Assembly (NCBI GenBank): GCA_019779905.1
Contig: JABAKE010000001.1
Span: 124,001-188,000, forward strand
Source: Modestobacter lapidis
Lineage (GTDB): Bacteria; Actinomycetota; Actinomycetes; Mycobacteriales; Geodermatophilaceae
Direction of reading: 5' to 3'
Length of the DNA stretch: 64,000 nucleotides
This document shows positions 9,398 to 17,071 of this stretch, in pieces. Below the pieces are notes generated by a model. The model ran no database searches, was not told where the DNA came from, and saw only the letters and a program-made list of their open reading frames with translations. A program made the position numbers and the translations under genes. Within the stretch, counting starts at the first letter, position 1. Each line of letters opens with the position of its first letter.

Positions 9398-10098
9398 CCG
9401 ACATCGTCCTGGTGCACGGGGCCTGGCACGGCGCCTGGTCCTGGCGGCGCGTGCTGCCCCTGCTGTGGGCGGCCGGACACCGCCCCGTCCCGGTGACGCT
9501 GAGCGGGCTGGGGGAGCGGGCGCACCAGCTGTCGCCGGCGATCACGCTGGGCACGCACGTCGCGGACGTGGTGACCGCCGTCCGGGCCGAGGAGTGCCGG
9601 GGCGCGATGCTGGTCGGGCACAGCTACGCCGGGATGGTGGTGACGGGCGCGGCCGACCGGCTGGGCGACGAGGTCGGCGCGCTGGTCTACGTGGACGGCA
9701 TCGTCCCGGCGCCCGGTGAGGCGTGGGGTACCCGCAACACCGCTGAGGTGCAGGCGGACCGCCGCGCAGCGATCGCCCGGCACGGTCACCTGCCGCCGCC
9801 ACCGGCGTCGGCGTTCGGGCTGGCCGGGGACGACGCCGCCTGGGTCGACCGCCGGCAGACGCCGCAGCCGGGCGGCATCTACGACGACCCGCTGGACTTC
9901 GACGCCGAGCGCTGGGCGGCCCGCCCGCGGACGTTCGTCGACTGCACGAGCCCGCCGCTGGCCACCATCGAGCCCTCCCGGGAGCGGGCCCGGACGCAGC
10001 CCGGCTGGGAGATCGTGGCGCTGGCGACCGGGCACGACCCGATGGTCAGCGCACCCGAGGAGCTCGCCCGGGTGCTGCTGGCGGTCGCCGAGCGCTGA
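9394..10098 (+). CDS. Alpha/beta hydrolase (esterase-like)
   Basis: The 234-residue protein has the oxyanion-hole motif LVHGAWHGAWSW near its N-terminus, a nucleophile elbow GHSYAG with Ser77, and a late histidine in ATGHDPM. This layout matches small alpha/beta-fold esterases of the methylesterase / hydroxynitrile lyase group. It overlaps the exporter gene by 4 nt, so the pair may detoxify and export the same class of compound. This is inference from gene order only. Confidence 0.85.
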   Translation: MTDIVLVHGAWHGAWSWRRVLPLLWAAGHRPVPVTLSGLGERAHQLSPAITLGTHVADVVTAVRAEECRGAMLVGHSYAGMVVTGAADRLGDEVGALVYVDGIVPAPGEAWGTRNTAEVQADRRAAIARHGHLPPPPASAFGLAGDDAAWVDRRQTPQPGGIYDDPLDFDAERWAARPRTFVDCTSPPLATIEPSRERARTQPGWEIVALATGHDPMVSAPEELARVLLAVAER

Positions 10099-10102
10099 GG
10101 GC

Positions 10103-10108
10103 CAGACT
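10103..10108 (+). promoter_or_regulatory. Possible -10 box CAGACT, leaderless start
   Basis: CAGACT ends 7 nt before the ATG at 10116, matching the spacing of the other leaderless starts in this window. No ribosome-binding site is present. Confidence 0.3.
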
Positions 10109-10115
10109 CGGGGCC

Positions 10116-10838
10116 ATGCCGACCGCCCCCATGCCCGACGACTGGCAGCGCGCCCTCGTCGTCGCCGCCCACCCCGACGACATCGAGTACGGACTGGCCG
10201 CGGCCGTCGCGGTGTGGACCGCCGCCGGCAAGGACGTGCACTACGTGCTGGCCACCCGCGGCGAGGCGGGCATCGCCGGGCTGTCGCCGGCAGAGGCCGG
10301 GCCGCTGCGGGAGGACGAGGAGCGGCGGTCGGCCGCCGCGGTCGGGGTGACCGAGGTGGAGTTCCTCGACCACCGGGACGGGGTGCTCGAGGCGGGCCTT
10401 CCGCTGCGGCGCGACCTGGCCGGGGCCATCCGCCGGCACCGGCCCGAGCTCGTCGTGACCATGCACGGCGGGGACACCTGGACGCCGCCGGAGGTGACGC
10501 CCGGCGCGCTCAACTCCCCGGACCACCGGGCGCTGACCCGCAGCGTGCTCGACGCCGTCGCCGACGCGGCCAACGAGTGGATCTTCCCGGAACTGCCCGG
10601 GCCGACGTGGACCGGCGTGCAGTACATCGCCGTCCAGTCGGTGGGCGGTGAGCCGCCGCACGCCATCGACGTCGTTTCCGGGGTGGAGGCCGCCGTCGCC
10701 TCACTGACCGAGCACCGCCGGTACCTGGCAGCGCTGTCGGACGATCCGGTCGACGAACAGGCACGGCGACAAGTCGACATGGCGACCCTCACCGAGGACG
10801 GCGGCCGGCGGGTGGGGTTCCGGCTGTACTGGGGCTGA
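10116..10838 (+). CDS. PIG-L family deacetylase
   Basis: The 240-residue protein carries the zinc motif AHPDD (His19, Asp21, Asp22) followed by IEYGLA, and the third ligand region NSPDHRALTR. It therefore belongs to the LmbE/PIG-L deacetylases, which remove acetyl groups from GlcNAc-type sugars. In Actinobacteria the family includes MshB and Mca of mycothiol metabolism. This shorter protein is neither clearly, so the substrate is left open. It reads into the rnpB region. Confidence 0.87.
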   Translation: MPTAPMPDDWQRALVVAAHPDDIEYGLAAAVAVWTAAGKDVHYVLATRGEAGIAGLSPAEAGPLREDEERRSAAAVGVTEVEFLDHRDGVLEAGLPLRRDLAGAIRRHRPELVVTMHGGDTWTPPEVTPGALNSPDHRALTRSVLDAVADAANEWIFPELPGPTWTGVQYIAVQSVGGEPPHAIDVVSGVEAAVASLTEHRRYLAALSDDPVDEQARRQVDMATLTEDGGRRVGFRLYWG

Positions 10839-10874
10839 CGCCGCCGCCCCGTCCGGGCGGTGGCGACCGGCCGG

Positions 10875-10880
10875 TAGGGT
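10875..10880 (+). promoter_or_regulatory. -10 box TAGGGT upstream of rnpB
   Basis: TAGGGT lies about 12 nt before the first paired base of the RNase P RNA. A GC-rich hairpin at about 10841-10865 sits between it and the preceding gene and may end that transcript. Confidence 0.4.
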
Positions 10881-10892
10881 GGCCGGCACGAC

Positions 10893-11298
10893 GGACGAGT
10901 CGGCTGGGCGGTCGCGTCGGCGGGGGAGATCCCCGTCGCCGAGGAACGTCCGGGCTCCACAGGGCAGGGTGGTCGCCAACAGCGACCCGGGGTGACCCGC
11001 GGGACAGTGCCACAGAGAACAGACCGCCAGCGGTTCGCCGCTGGTAAGGGTGAAACGGCGGTGTAAGAGACCACCGCACACCGGGTGACCGGTGTGGCTC
11101 GGTAAACCCCACCCGGAGCAAGGTCGAGAAGGGACGGCGGTCCGCCGTCGTCCTGCGCAGGCGTTCGAGGGCTGCCCGCCCGAGCCTGCGGGTGGACCGC
11201 TCGAGCCTGCCGGCAACGGCAGGCCTAGATGGATGACCGCCCATCGGGACGCCGCGAGGCGCCCGGGGACAGAACCCGGCGTACAGGCCGACTCGTCC
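10893..11298 (+). ncRNA. rnpB: RNase P RNA, class A
   Basis: The 406-nt stretch has the conserved blocks of bacterial RNase P RNA in order: GAGGAACGTCCGGGCTCCAC (CR I), AGAGAACAGACCGCC, TAAGGGTGAAACGGCGGTGT, GTAAACCCCACCCGGAGCAA, TAGATGGATGACCGCCCA and ACAGAACCCGGCGTACAGGC (CR V). The ends pair perfectly as helix P1: GGACGAGTCGGC at 10893-10904 with GCCGACTCGTCC at 11287-11298. It is the ribozyme that trims tRNA 5' ends, working with the protein RnpA. Apparent reading frames across this region are spurious. Confidence 0.97.
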
Positions 11299-11565
11299 GT
11301 CGCCCCCGTTCACCCTGCGCTCTCGGGTCAACGGGCTCCGCCGGTCCAGCAGGCCGGCGTCGAGGTACCGCAGCGGGTGCAAGGTCACCCCGTCCGGCCC
11401 GGCCCGCTGCACCGTGGGGCGCCACACCCGCTCGTGCGCCGAGCCAGCACGCAGGGGCTCCCGGCTGGAACTCGGCAGCGTCCGGCATGTCGAGAATGTG
11501 GCGCTGGCTCCCTCCTGGGGACAGCAGTGGCCACGACAGGCAGCGCGATGAAGAGGAGAGCCACC
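11299..11565. other. Intergenic region after rnpB, no gene seen
   Basis: This 267-bp stretch has no supported gene. It ends in a purine-rich ribosome-binding site (AAGAGGAGAGCC) for the VOC gene. An in-frame ATG at 11548 would lengthen that protein by six residues but has no better site. Confidence 0.5.
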
Positions 11566-12006
11566 ATGGCGATTCAGCGGATGGACCACGTCAGCGTCGT
11601 CGTCGACGACCTCGAGGCCGCCAAGGCGTTCTTTCTCGCACTCGGCATGCAGCTGGAGGGCGAGGCGCCGATCGAGGGACGCTGGGTGGACCGCGTCAAC
11701 GGGCTCGACGGCGTCCGGGTCGACATCGCGATGATGCGGACGCCGGACGGCCACGGTCGGGTCGAGCTGACGAAGTTCCATTTTCCGACGGCGGTCAGCG
11801 CCGAGCCGGCGAACGCACTGGGGAACACGCTGGGCCTACGCAGCATCATGTTCGCCGTCGACGACATCGACGCCGCTGTCGCCGGCCTGCGAGCGCACGG
11901 CGCGGAACTCGTCGGCGAGGTGGCGCAGTTCCAGGACAGCCACCGGCTCTGCTACGTCCGCGGCCCGGAGGGGATCATCGTCGCGTTGGCCGAGCAGCTC
12001 AGCTGA
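11566..12006 (+). CDS. VOC superfamily protein (glyoxalase / bleomycin-resistance fold)
   Basis: The 146-residue protein consists of two beta-alpha-beta-beta-beta modules. The N-terminal one opens MAIQRMDHVSVVVDDLEAAKAFF and the second contains IMFAVDDIDAAVAGLRAHGA. Candidate metal ligands are the histidine of MDHV, the glutamate of GRVELTKF and acidic residues in the closing EGIIVALAEQ. Members act as lyases, dioxygenases or drug-binding proteins; nothing here decides which. The start is set by GAGGAG about 9 nt upstream. Confidence 0.85.
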   Translation: MAIQRMDHVSVVVDDLEAAKAFFLALGMQLEGEAPIEGRWVDRVNGLDGVRVDIAMMRTPDGHGRVELTKFHFPTAVSAEPANALGNTLGLRSIMFAVDDIDAAVAGLRAHGAELVGEVAQFQDSHRLCYVRGPEGIIVALAEQLS

Positions 12007-12098
12007 CCCCGGGCTCGCACCGCGAGCGGCCGGTTACGGATCCGTGGTCCCGGGGCACACCGCACAGGTCAGCACTGCCACCGACGGAGGAGTCCCGC

Positions 12099-12275
12099 AT
12101 GTCCAGGTCCGCCCGCCCACGCCTGCTCCGCACGACGGCCGCCGCGCTCGCGATCACCGCGGCGTCCCTCACGACGGTCGCCTGCGGCGCCGAGGCCGTC
12201 GACGAGGGTGTCCAGCAGAACATCGAGGACGGGGGTGAGGAGGGCGAGCAGGAGGACGACGAGGACGACGACTGA
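12099..12275 (+). CDS. Tiny acidic lipoprotein
   Basis: The 58-residue product starts MSRSARPRLLRTTAAALAITAAS, a positively charged then hydrophobic signal, and continues TTVAC, which fits a lipobox with the cysteine at about residue 28. The mature part is almost wholly acidic and ends in a run of E and D. A strong site (GGAGGAG) precedes the ATG. It would be a short, negatively charged lipid-anchored peptide outside the membrane. Function unknown. Confidence 0.6.
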   Translation: MSRSARPRLLRTTAAALAITAASLTTVACGAEAVDEGVQQNIEDGGEEGEQEDDEDDD

Positions 12276-12387
12276 GCCGCGCCGCGGAGTTCGGGGAGGC
12301 AGCCGGTGACTGCGCCACGAGCGGCGTGCTCCGGTGCCCGGTGGGTACCTTCTCGCTACCAGCCGAGCGAGACACCGAGGAGTTTCC

Positions 12388-12555
12388 ATGACGACGACGT
12401 CAGGCGAGCCGATCCCGCACGATGACGACGACGCCACGGGCAGTCCTCCTGGCGCGGGCTCGTCGCAGCCCGACGGCGCACCCGGCGTGGAGCTCGGCAT
12501 GTCGGAGGAATCCGGCGGCACGTTCGAGCCCGAGGAGGATCCGGAGCAGGAGTAG
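12388..12555 (+). CDS. Small acidic protein of unknown function
   Basis: The 55-residue protein is hydrophilic and strongly acidic (HDDDDATGS, then SEESGGTFEPEEDPEQE). It has no signal or membrane segment and is likely disordered. GAGGAG lies in front of the ATG at 12388. Similar short acidic proteins occur in related soil actinobacteria, but no function is known. Confidence 0.55.
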   Translation: MTTTSGEPIPHDDDDATGSPPGAGSSQPDGAPGVELGMSEESGGTFEPEEDPEQE

Positions 12556-12575
12556 CTCCTGACGCGACCGCGCGG

Positions 12576-13430
12576 TCACAGGTCCTTGCGCACGAAGGAC
12601 GTCGCCGCCAGCCCCCAGACCATCGCCACCCACACCGCGGCCCACGCCAGGTAGGTGAGCGTCAGCGGCGCCATGCTCAGGAAGGGGAAGGCCCCGGCCC
12701 CCTGGTCGGCCCCGCCGAACTCGACGATCGCCGACGGGTCCTGGAAGGCGTTCATCGCCCCACGCCACAGCCCGTCGGTGGGCAGCAGCATCCGCGACAC
12801 GCTGCCGACGCGGGCGACGGCGTCGTTGCCCAGGGACTCACCGATCGCACCCACCACGCCGGCCACCCAGGTGGTGCAGAACAGGCCGACCGCGACCACG
12901 CCGGACGCCATCGGCGAGATCACCGTCGCGAGCAGCACCGTGAGGGTGAGCAGCACGGTCGTCTGGGCGGCGAGCAGGGCCAGCGCGGTCGCCGGTTCCG
13001 GGGGCCAGTAGTCCACCGTCGCCCGGACGACGAGGATCTGGGCGAGCCCGGCGATGACGACGAAGCCGCTCCCGAACGCCACCAGCCCCAGCCACTTGCC
13101 CAGCAGGAAGGCCGACCGGCGGATCGGCCTTGCGAGCATCGACAGCGCGATGCCCGACTCCGTCTCGCCCGACAGCGTGGGGCCGGCGAGGAACGCGGTG
13201 CCCAGCGCGGCGACGAGGCTGTAGCCGAACATCACCAGGTTGAGCAGGATGGACGCCGTCAGGCGGGCCTCGCCGCTGGTGAGCGACTCCGCGGCCAGGC
13301 GGGAGAACCCCCAGCCGCTCAGCCCGAGCAGAGCGACGGTGAGCACCGCCAGTGCGAGCAGCACGCGCCGGCGCGAGGCCTCGCGCAGCGTGACCGCGGC
13401 GATGGTCAGCACCGTCCTGGCCGTCGTCAT
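12576..13430 (-). CDS. ABC-2 type permease
   Basis: The 284-residue protein has six hydrophobic stretches (for example VLLALAVLTVALLGLSGWGF and LVMFGYSLVAALGTAFLAG) and the layout of ABC-2 permeases (NosY-like). The motif GETESGIALSMLARPIRRSAFLLGKWLG is typical of this type, where the first cytoplasmic loop meets the ATPase. It overlaps the ATPase gene by 4 nt and is the last gene of the sigma-factor operon. Substrate unknown. Confidence 0.88.
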   Translation of the reverse strand: MTTARTVLTIAAVTLREASRRRVLLALAVLTVALLGLSGWGFSRLAAESLTSGEARLTASILLNLVMFGYSLVAALGTAFLAGPTLSGETESGIALSMLARPIRRSAFLLGKWLGLVAFGSGFVVIAGLAQILVVRATVDYWPPEPATALALLAAQTTVLLTLTVLLATVISPMASGVVAVGLFCTTWVAGVVGAIGESLGNDAVARVGSVSRMLLPTDGLWRGAMNAFQDPSAIVEFGGADQGAGAFPFLSMAPLTLTYLAWAAVWVAMVWGLAATSFVRKDL

Positions 13431-14422
13431 CGCTCGCCTGCTGACCGGCTCGCGGCGCCGTCCCGCAGGATGCCGAGCAGCCGCTCCTCCAGGCTGATCC
13501 GCACGGGCTCGACCGCGTGCACCCGGACCCCCAGGGCGACCAGGTCACGCACCAGGTCCGGCGCGACGGTCCCGTCGTCGTCGGCCGGGACGGCCACGGT
13601 GAGCCAGTCCCCTTCCCGCTCGACGTGCCCGGTCGCCTCCAGCCGGGCCCGAGCTGCCGGGGAGAGCTCGGTCAGCTGCAGCCGGAGCTCCCGCTGGCCG
13701 AGCAGCTCGGCGAGGGTCCCGGAGGCGGCGACCCGGCCGCGGTCGAGGACGACCACCCGGTCGCACACCCGCTCGACCTCGCCGATCAGGTGCGAGTTGA
13801 GCAGCACCGCGACATTTCTGGACCGCAGCTCCAGCACGATGTCGCGCACGTCGGCGCGGCCGAGCGGGTCCAGGGCGCTGGTCGGCTCGTCCAGGACCAC
13901 GAACTCCGGCCGGGCCACCAGCGCGACCGCGAGGCCGAGGCGCTGCTGCATGCCCTTGGAGAAGCCCCCCACGCGGTCGCCGTCGCGTCCGGACAGGCCC
14001 ACGAGGGACAGGCACGCCTGCTGCTCGGCAGCGGGCACGCCGGCGCCGGACAGTCGGCCGTGCAGGGCCAGCACCTCGGCCGCGGTCAGCCACGGCTGGT
14101 AGCGGAACAGTTCCGGCAGGTAGCCGACCCGGGCGCGCGCGGCCGGGTCGGCTACCTGCCGCCCGAGCAGCATCGCCTCGCCGGCATCGGGGCGGACCAG
14201 GCCGAGGAGCATCTTGATCACCGTGGTCTTGCCCGCTCCGTTCGGCCCGAGCAGCCCGACGATCTCACCGCGGCCCACCTGCAGGGACACGTCCTCGACC
14301 GCCGTCCGCCTGCGGTACCGCTTGCGCAGCCCGGTGCACCAGGCGGCGGGTGCCGGGGGAAGACCGGCCACCAGGTCCGCCGCCGCGCGGATACCGGCTC
14401 CGCCGTCCACGCCGGTGCCCAC
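13427..14422 (-). CDS. ABC transporter ATP-binding protein (ABC-2 partner)
   Basis: The 331-residue ATPase has Walker A (GLLGPNGAGKTTVIKM), an imperfect signature in GGFSKGMQQRLGLA, Walker B (EFVVLDEPTSALDP) and an H-loop (LLNSHLIGEVE). A roughly 80-residue C-terminal extension (LQLTELSPAARARLEATG onward) is common in CcmA/NosF-like ATPases. The GTG at 14422 is used because it falls 2 nt after the anti-sigma stop; a longer frame reading back into that gene has no support. Confidence 0.88.
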   Translation of the reverse strand: MGTGVDGGAGIRAAADLVAGLPPAPAAWCTGLRKRYRRRTAVEDVSLQVGRGEIVGLLGPNGAGKTTVIKMLLGLVRPDAGEAMLLGRQVADPAARARVGYLPELFRYQPWLTAAEVLALHGRLSGAGVPAAEQQACLSLVGLSGRDGDRVGGFSKGMQQRLGLAVALVARPEFVVLDEPTSALDPLGRADVRDIVLELRSRNVAVLLNSHLIGEVERVCDRVVVLDRGRVAASGTLAELLGQRELRLQLTELSPAARARLEATGHVEREGDWLTVAVPADDDGTVAPDLVRDLVALGVRVHAVEPVRISLEERLLGILRDGAASRSAGER

Positions 14423-14424
14423 GG

Positions 14425-15504
14425 TCAGCGCAGGCCCCGGGCGACGGAGAGCAGCTCGTCGGTGTCCAGCGAGCCGGCCACCGCGGTCACCACGCCGTCC
14501 TGCACCCACACGACGGCCGCCATCGTCCGGTCACGGCTGGCCAGCACGGTGGCCTCCGTCCCGTCCACGTCCGCCGGCGAGGTGGTCGCCAGGTCGGCGG
14601 GCACGGGGAGCGGAAGGGTCGAGCCGTCGGCGGTGAAGGTGCGCAGCTGCGCCGCGATCTCGTCGGGCAGGCCGGGCAGCGACAGCAGGTGGTCACGCAG
14701 CGTCTCGAACGGCACGCCGGAGGAGAACGCCGACGGGGCGACGGCGCGACCCACGACGAGGGCGGGCAGCCCGGTATCGGACGACCAGACCTGGGCCACG
14801 CCCGGGCCGGCGACCAGGCGCACCTGGCTGCCGTCCAGGCCGGGCGGCGGAGGTGGCAGCGTCTCCCCGGCCGCGGCAGCCGCCTGCGCGGCCCGGTCGG
14901 CCGAGAAGGTGAAGGTGGCGCTGAGCTGGCCGCCCACCGAGATGCTCGGCTCGCCGCTGACCCCGCGGGGCAGGCTGGTCACCTCGGGCACGTCCAGACC
15001 GGTCTCCGCTGCGGCGGTCGCCGCGTCGGGGACCTCGTGCACGGCCGGCTCGCCGGTGAGCTCCACGTCGCCGTACGCGCTCAGGTCGGGCAGCGCGACC
15101 AGGTCGCTGGTGCTGAAGCTGACCGGCGCGATCTCCTCGGTGCGGAAGACCTGCAGCCAGTCGTTGGCGGCGGCCGTCCCGGCGCCGGCCAGGACGACGC
15201 CGAACGCGAGCACCGCGGCAACCGGCCGGCGCAGGAACCCGCGCGACCGGCTCGTCCCGGTGCGCGCCGGGGCGCGCTCGGGTGCACCGGCGGGCAGCGC
15301 GGCGGTGAGCCGCCGCCACCCGGCGTCCATGTCGGAGGTGCCCTCGGTGGTCAGCGCGGCGCCGACGAGCTCGGCGTCCCGGCGGGCGGCGGCCACCACC
15401 ACGAGACACTGCGGGCAGCCGGCGACGTGCCGGCGGTCGGGATCGGACACTCCGGCCGGCTCGTCGAGCAGCCGGCGCAGCACGCCTTCAGTCGGATGAC
15501 GCAT
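14425..15504 (-). CDS. Putative anti-sigma factor with zinc-binding N-terminus and extracytoplasmic domain
   Basis: The 359-residue protein has an N-terminal HVAGCPQC, matching the HxxxCxxC zinc anti-sigma motif. A single membrane segment follows at about residues 90-110 (AAVLAFGVVLAGAGTAAAN). The remaining 240 residues would lie outside the cell and show no enzymatic motif. Its start overlaps the sigma gene by 17 nt, the usual arrangement for a sigma/anti-sigma pair. The outer domain probably senses an envelope signal; which one cannot be read from the sequence. Confidence 0.8.
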   Translation of the reverse strand: MRHPTEGVLRRLLDEPAGVSDPDRRHVAGCPQCLVVVAAARRDAELVGAALTTEGTSDMDAGWRRLTAALPAGAPERAPARTGTSRSRGFLRRPVAAVLAFGVVLAGAGTAAANDWLQVFRTEEIAPVSFSTSDLVALPDLSAYGDVELTGEPAVHEVPDAATAAAETGLDVPEVTSLPRGVSGEPSISVGGQLSATFTFSADRAAQAAAAAGETLPPPPPGLDGSQVRLVAGPGVAQVWSSDTGLPALVVGRAVAPSAFSSGVPFETLRDHLLSLPGLPDEIAAQLRTFTADGSTLPLPVPADLATTSPADVDGTEATVLASRDRTMAAVVWVQDGVVTAVAGSLDTDELLSVARGLR

Positions 15505-16012
15505 GACGGGTCAACTCCTTGCGCAGTGCGGATTCGGCGCGCCGGACGGTGGTGCCGACGCTGCCGGGGGACAAGTCGAGCGCCGAGGCGACCTCGGCGT
15601 AGCTGAGGCCGCTGTGCCGCAGCACGAGGGCCACGGCCTGTTTGCGTGGCAGGAGCGCGAGCGCCGCGCGCACGCTGCTGCGCTCCTCGAGGGTCACCAC
15701 CGCGTCGGCCACGTCGGACACGACCGCGTCCGCCGCCGCGGCGGCGATCCCCTCCCGCGACACGCGTCGGCGCCCCGAGCGGAGCAGGTTCAGTGCGGTG
15801 TGGGCGGCGGCGACGGACAGCCAGCCGCGGGCCTCCTCGGCGGGCACCGACGAGCGACCGAAGGAGAGGAAGACCTCCTGTGCGACGTCCTCGGCCTGGT
15901 CCCGCGAGCCCAGCACCCGGGCGGCCACGCCGACGACCCGTTGGTAGTCGCGGCGGAAGATCTCCCCCAGGTCGGCGCGCACGGCACCGCGGGCCGGACC
16001 CGAGACCGTCAC
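15488..16012 (-). CDS. ECF-type RNA polymerase sigma factor
   Basis: The 174-residue protein has sigma region 2 (IFRRDYQRVVGVAARVLGSRDQAEDVAQEVFLSF) and region 4 (LALLPRKQAVALVLRHSGLSYAEVASALDL and SVGTTVRRAESALRKEL), with no region 1 or 3, so it is an extracytoplasmic-function sigma factor. The GTG at 16012 is chosen because AAGGGGAGA lies 5 nt upstream and the length fits the family; an ATG at 16111 is in frame but adds 33 residues without a match. It heads an operon with an anti-sigma gene and an ABC transporter. Confidence 0.88.
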   Translation of the reverse strand: MTVSGPARGAVRADLGEIFRRDYQRVVGVAARVLGSRDQAEDVAQEVFLSFGRSSVPAEEARGWLSVAAAHTALNLLRSGRRRVSREGIAAAAADAVVSDVADAVVTLEERSSVRAALALLPRKQAVALVLRHSGLSYAEVASALDLSPGSVGTTVRRAESALRKELTRHASSD

Positions 16013-16430
16013 GCGTCTCCCCTTCTCGTCCCGCTCCGCGGTACCCGCGACCGTTCCAGGGGCCGCCAGAACGGCCGCGGGCACCGCGCCTCCGTACCGA
16101 ACCAGGTCCATGCCCCTACAGCACCGGTCGGACCAGGAATGTGACAACGCGGGGAACGCCGATCGAGCGGCAGCCGACGACCCGCGCCGTCGGTGCGCCC
16201 GAGTCGTCGCGTGCACCGGCTCGGGGCCGTCTGCGCTGACCGTGTGCTGGTTCCGCAGCTCACCGGCCGGCGAGGGACCGTCCGGTGAGCACTCAGAGCC
16301 ATCGTCGTCCGTCACACGTTCGTAACAAAAGGGGCCATCGACCCTGGCAGGCACACCGGCTCCCGAGGACCGTGAGCGCGGTCAGAAACGGGCCATGGAC
16401 TCGCCGTCCGTGCTTCCAGGGGGAACCGAC
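16013..16430. other. Divergent regulatory region of the ECF operon and the DUF5648-type gene
   Basis: This 418-bp stretch between two divergent genes contains no supported gene. On the minus strand TGTCACATTCC (16134-16144) resembles an ECF -35 element and lies about 125 bp before the sigma start, which would fit autoregulation. On the plus strand a GGGGGAAC ribosome-binding site precedes the ATG at 16431. Confidence 0.35.
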
Positions 16431-16991
16431 ATGCACGTCCTTCAGGTACGACGCATCTTCCTGCTCTTGATCGCAACCGTGCTCATATCGCCGTTGACGG
16501 TGGTGGCGGTCGGGCAGGCGACGGCCAACGCCGGGCCGCCGCGCGGCACGCCGCACGGGGTGACCGAGCTCTACCGGATGTGGAGCCCCGGCGCGACCGA
16601 CCACTTCTACACGACCGACCGGCGGGAGCGGGACTACGCCGAGCGGCACTACGGCTACCACGAGGAGGGCGTCGCCTGCTACGTGCTCAAGGAGCAGAAG
16701 CGCGGCAGCGTGCCGTTGTACCGCATGTGGAACGGGCAGTCCGGCGACCACTTCTACACGACCAACAGGCACGAGCGCGACTACGCCGCCCGCCACTACG
16801 GCTACTCCAAGGAAGGCGTCGCCGGCTACGTGTACGACCGCGAGCGGAAGGGCACCGTGCCGTTCTACCGCCTCTGGAACGGCACGACCGGTGACCACTT
16901 CTACACCACCGACAAGCACGAGCGGAACTACGCGATGAAGCACTACGGCTACCGCGACGAGGGGGTGGCCGGCTGGGTGTACCGCGCCTGA
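16431..16991 (+). CDS. Secreted three-repeat protein, DUF5648-like
   Basis: The 186-residue protein has a signal peptide (RRIFLLLIATVLISPLTVVA, then AVGQATANA with an AxA cleavage site). The rest is three tandem repeats of about 42-44 residues. Each reads Y/F-R-M/L-W, then DHFYTT, an E-R-x-Y-A segment, HYGY, and EGVA-x-Y/W-V: positions 16571-16690, 16718-16831 and 16862-16981 approximately. Such DUF5648-type repeats occur in secreted proteins and enzymes, often as accessory surface modules. This protein is made of repeats alone. The start is set by AGGGGGAAC. Confidence 0.8.
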   Translation: MHVLQVRRIFLLLIATVLISPLTVVAVGQATANAGPPRGTPHGVTELYRMWSPGATDHFYTTDRRERDYAERHYGYHEEGVACYVLKEQKRGSVPLYRMWNGQSGDHFYTTNRHERDYAARHYGYSKEGVAGYVYDRERKGTVPFYRLWNGTTGDHFYTTDKHERNYAMKHYGYRDEGVAGWVYRA

Positions 16992-17008
16992 ACAGCAGCA
17001 GGGGCAGC

Positions 17009-17049
17009 GCCGGCGCCCGGGTCCGCGAGTTGCGGGCCCGGGCGTCGGC
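17009..17049. terminator. Bidirectional hairpin between convergent genes
   Basis: GCCGGCGCCCGGG at 17009-17021 pairs with CCCGGGCGTCGGC at 17037-17049 (one mismatch), and an inner CCGC/GCGG extends the stem. It lies between the ends of the DUF5648-type gene and the GGDEF-EAL gene. There is no T-tract, as is common in actinobacteria. Confidence 0.6.
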
Positions 17050-17071
17050 CGTCCGGGTCCGGTCGCCGCGC

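Noticed and set aside
10893-11298. Reading frames across the rnpB region
   Set aside because: Conserved RNase P RNA blocks and pairing ends explain this sequence; frames across it have no protein features.
16013-16354. Longer sigma factor starting at 16111 or further upstream
   Set aside because: No sigma homology lies before residue 1 of the GTG start, and the only good ribosome-binding site is in front of 16012.
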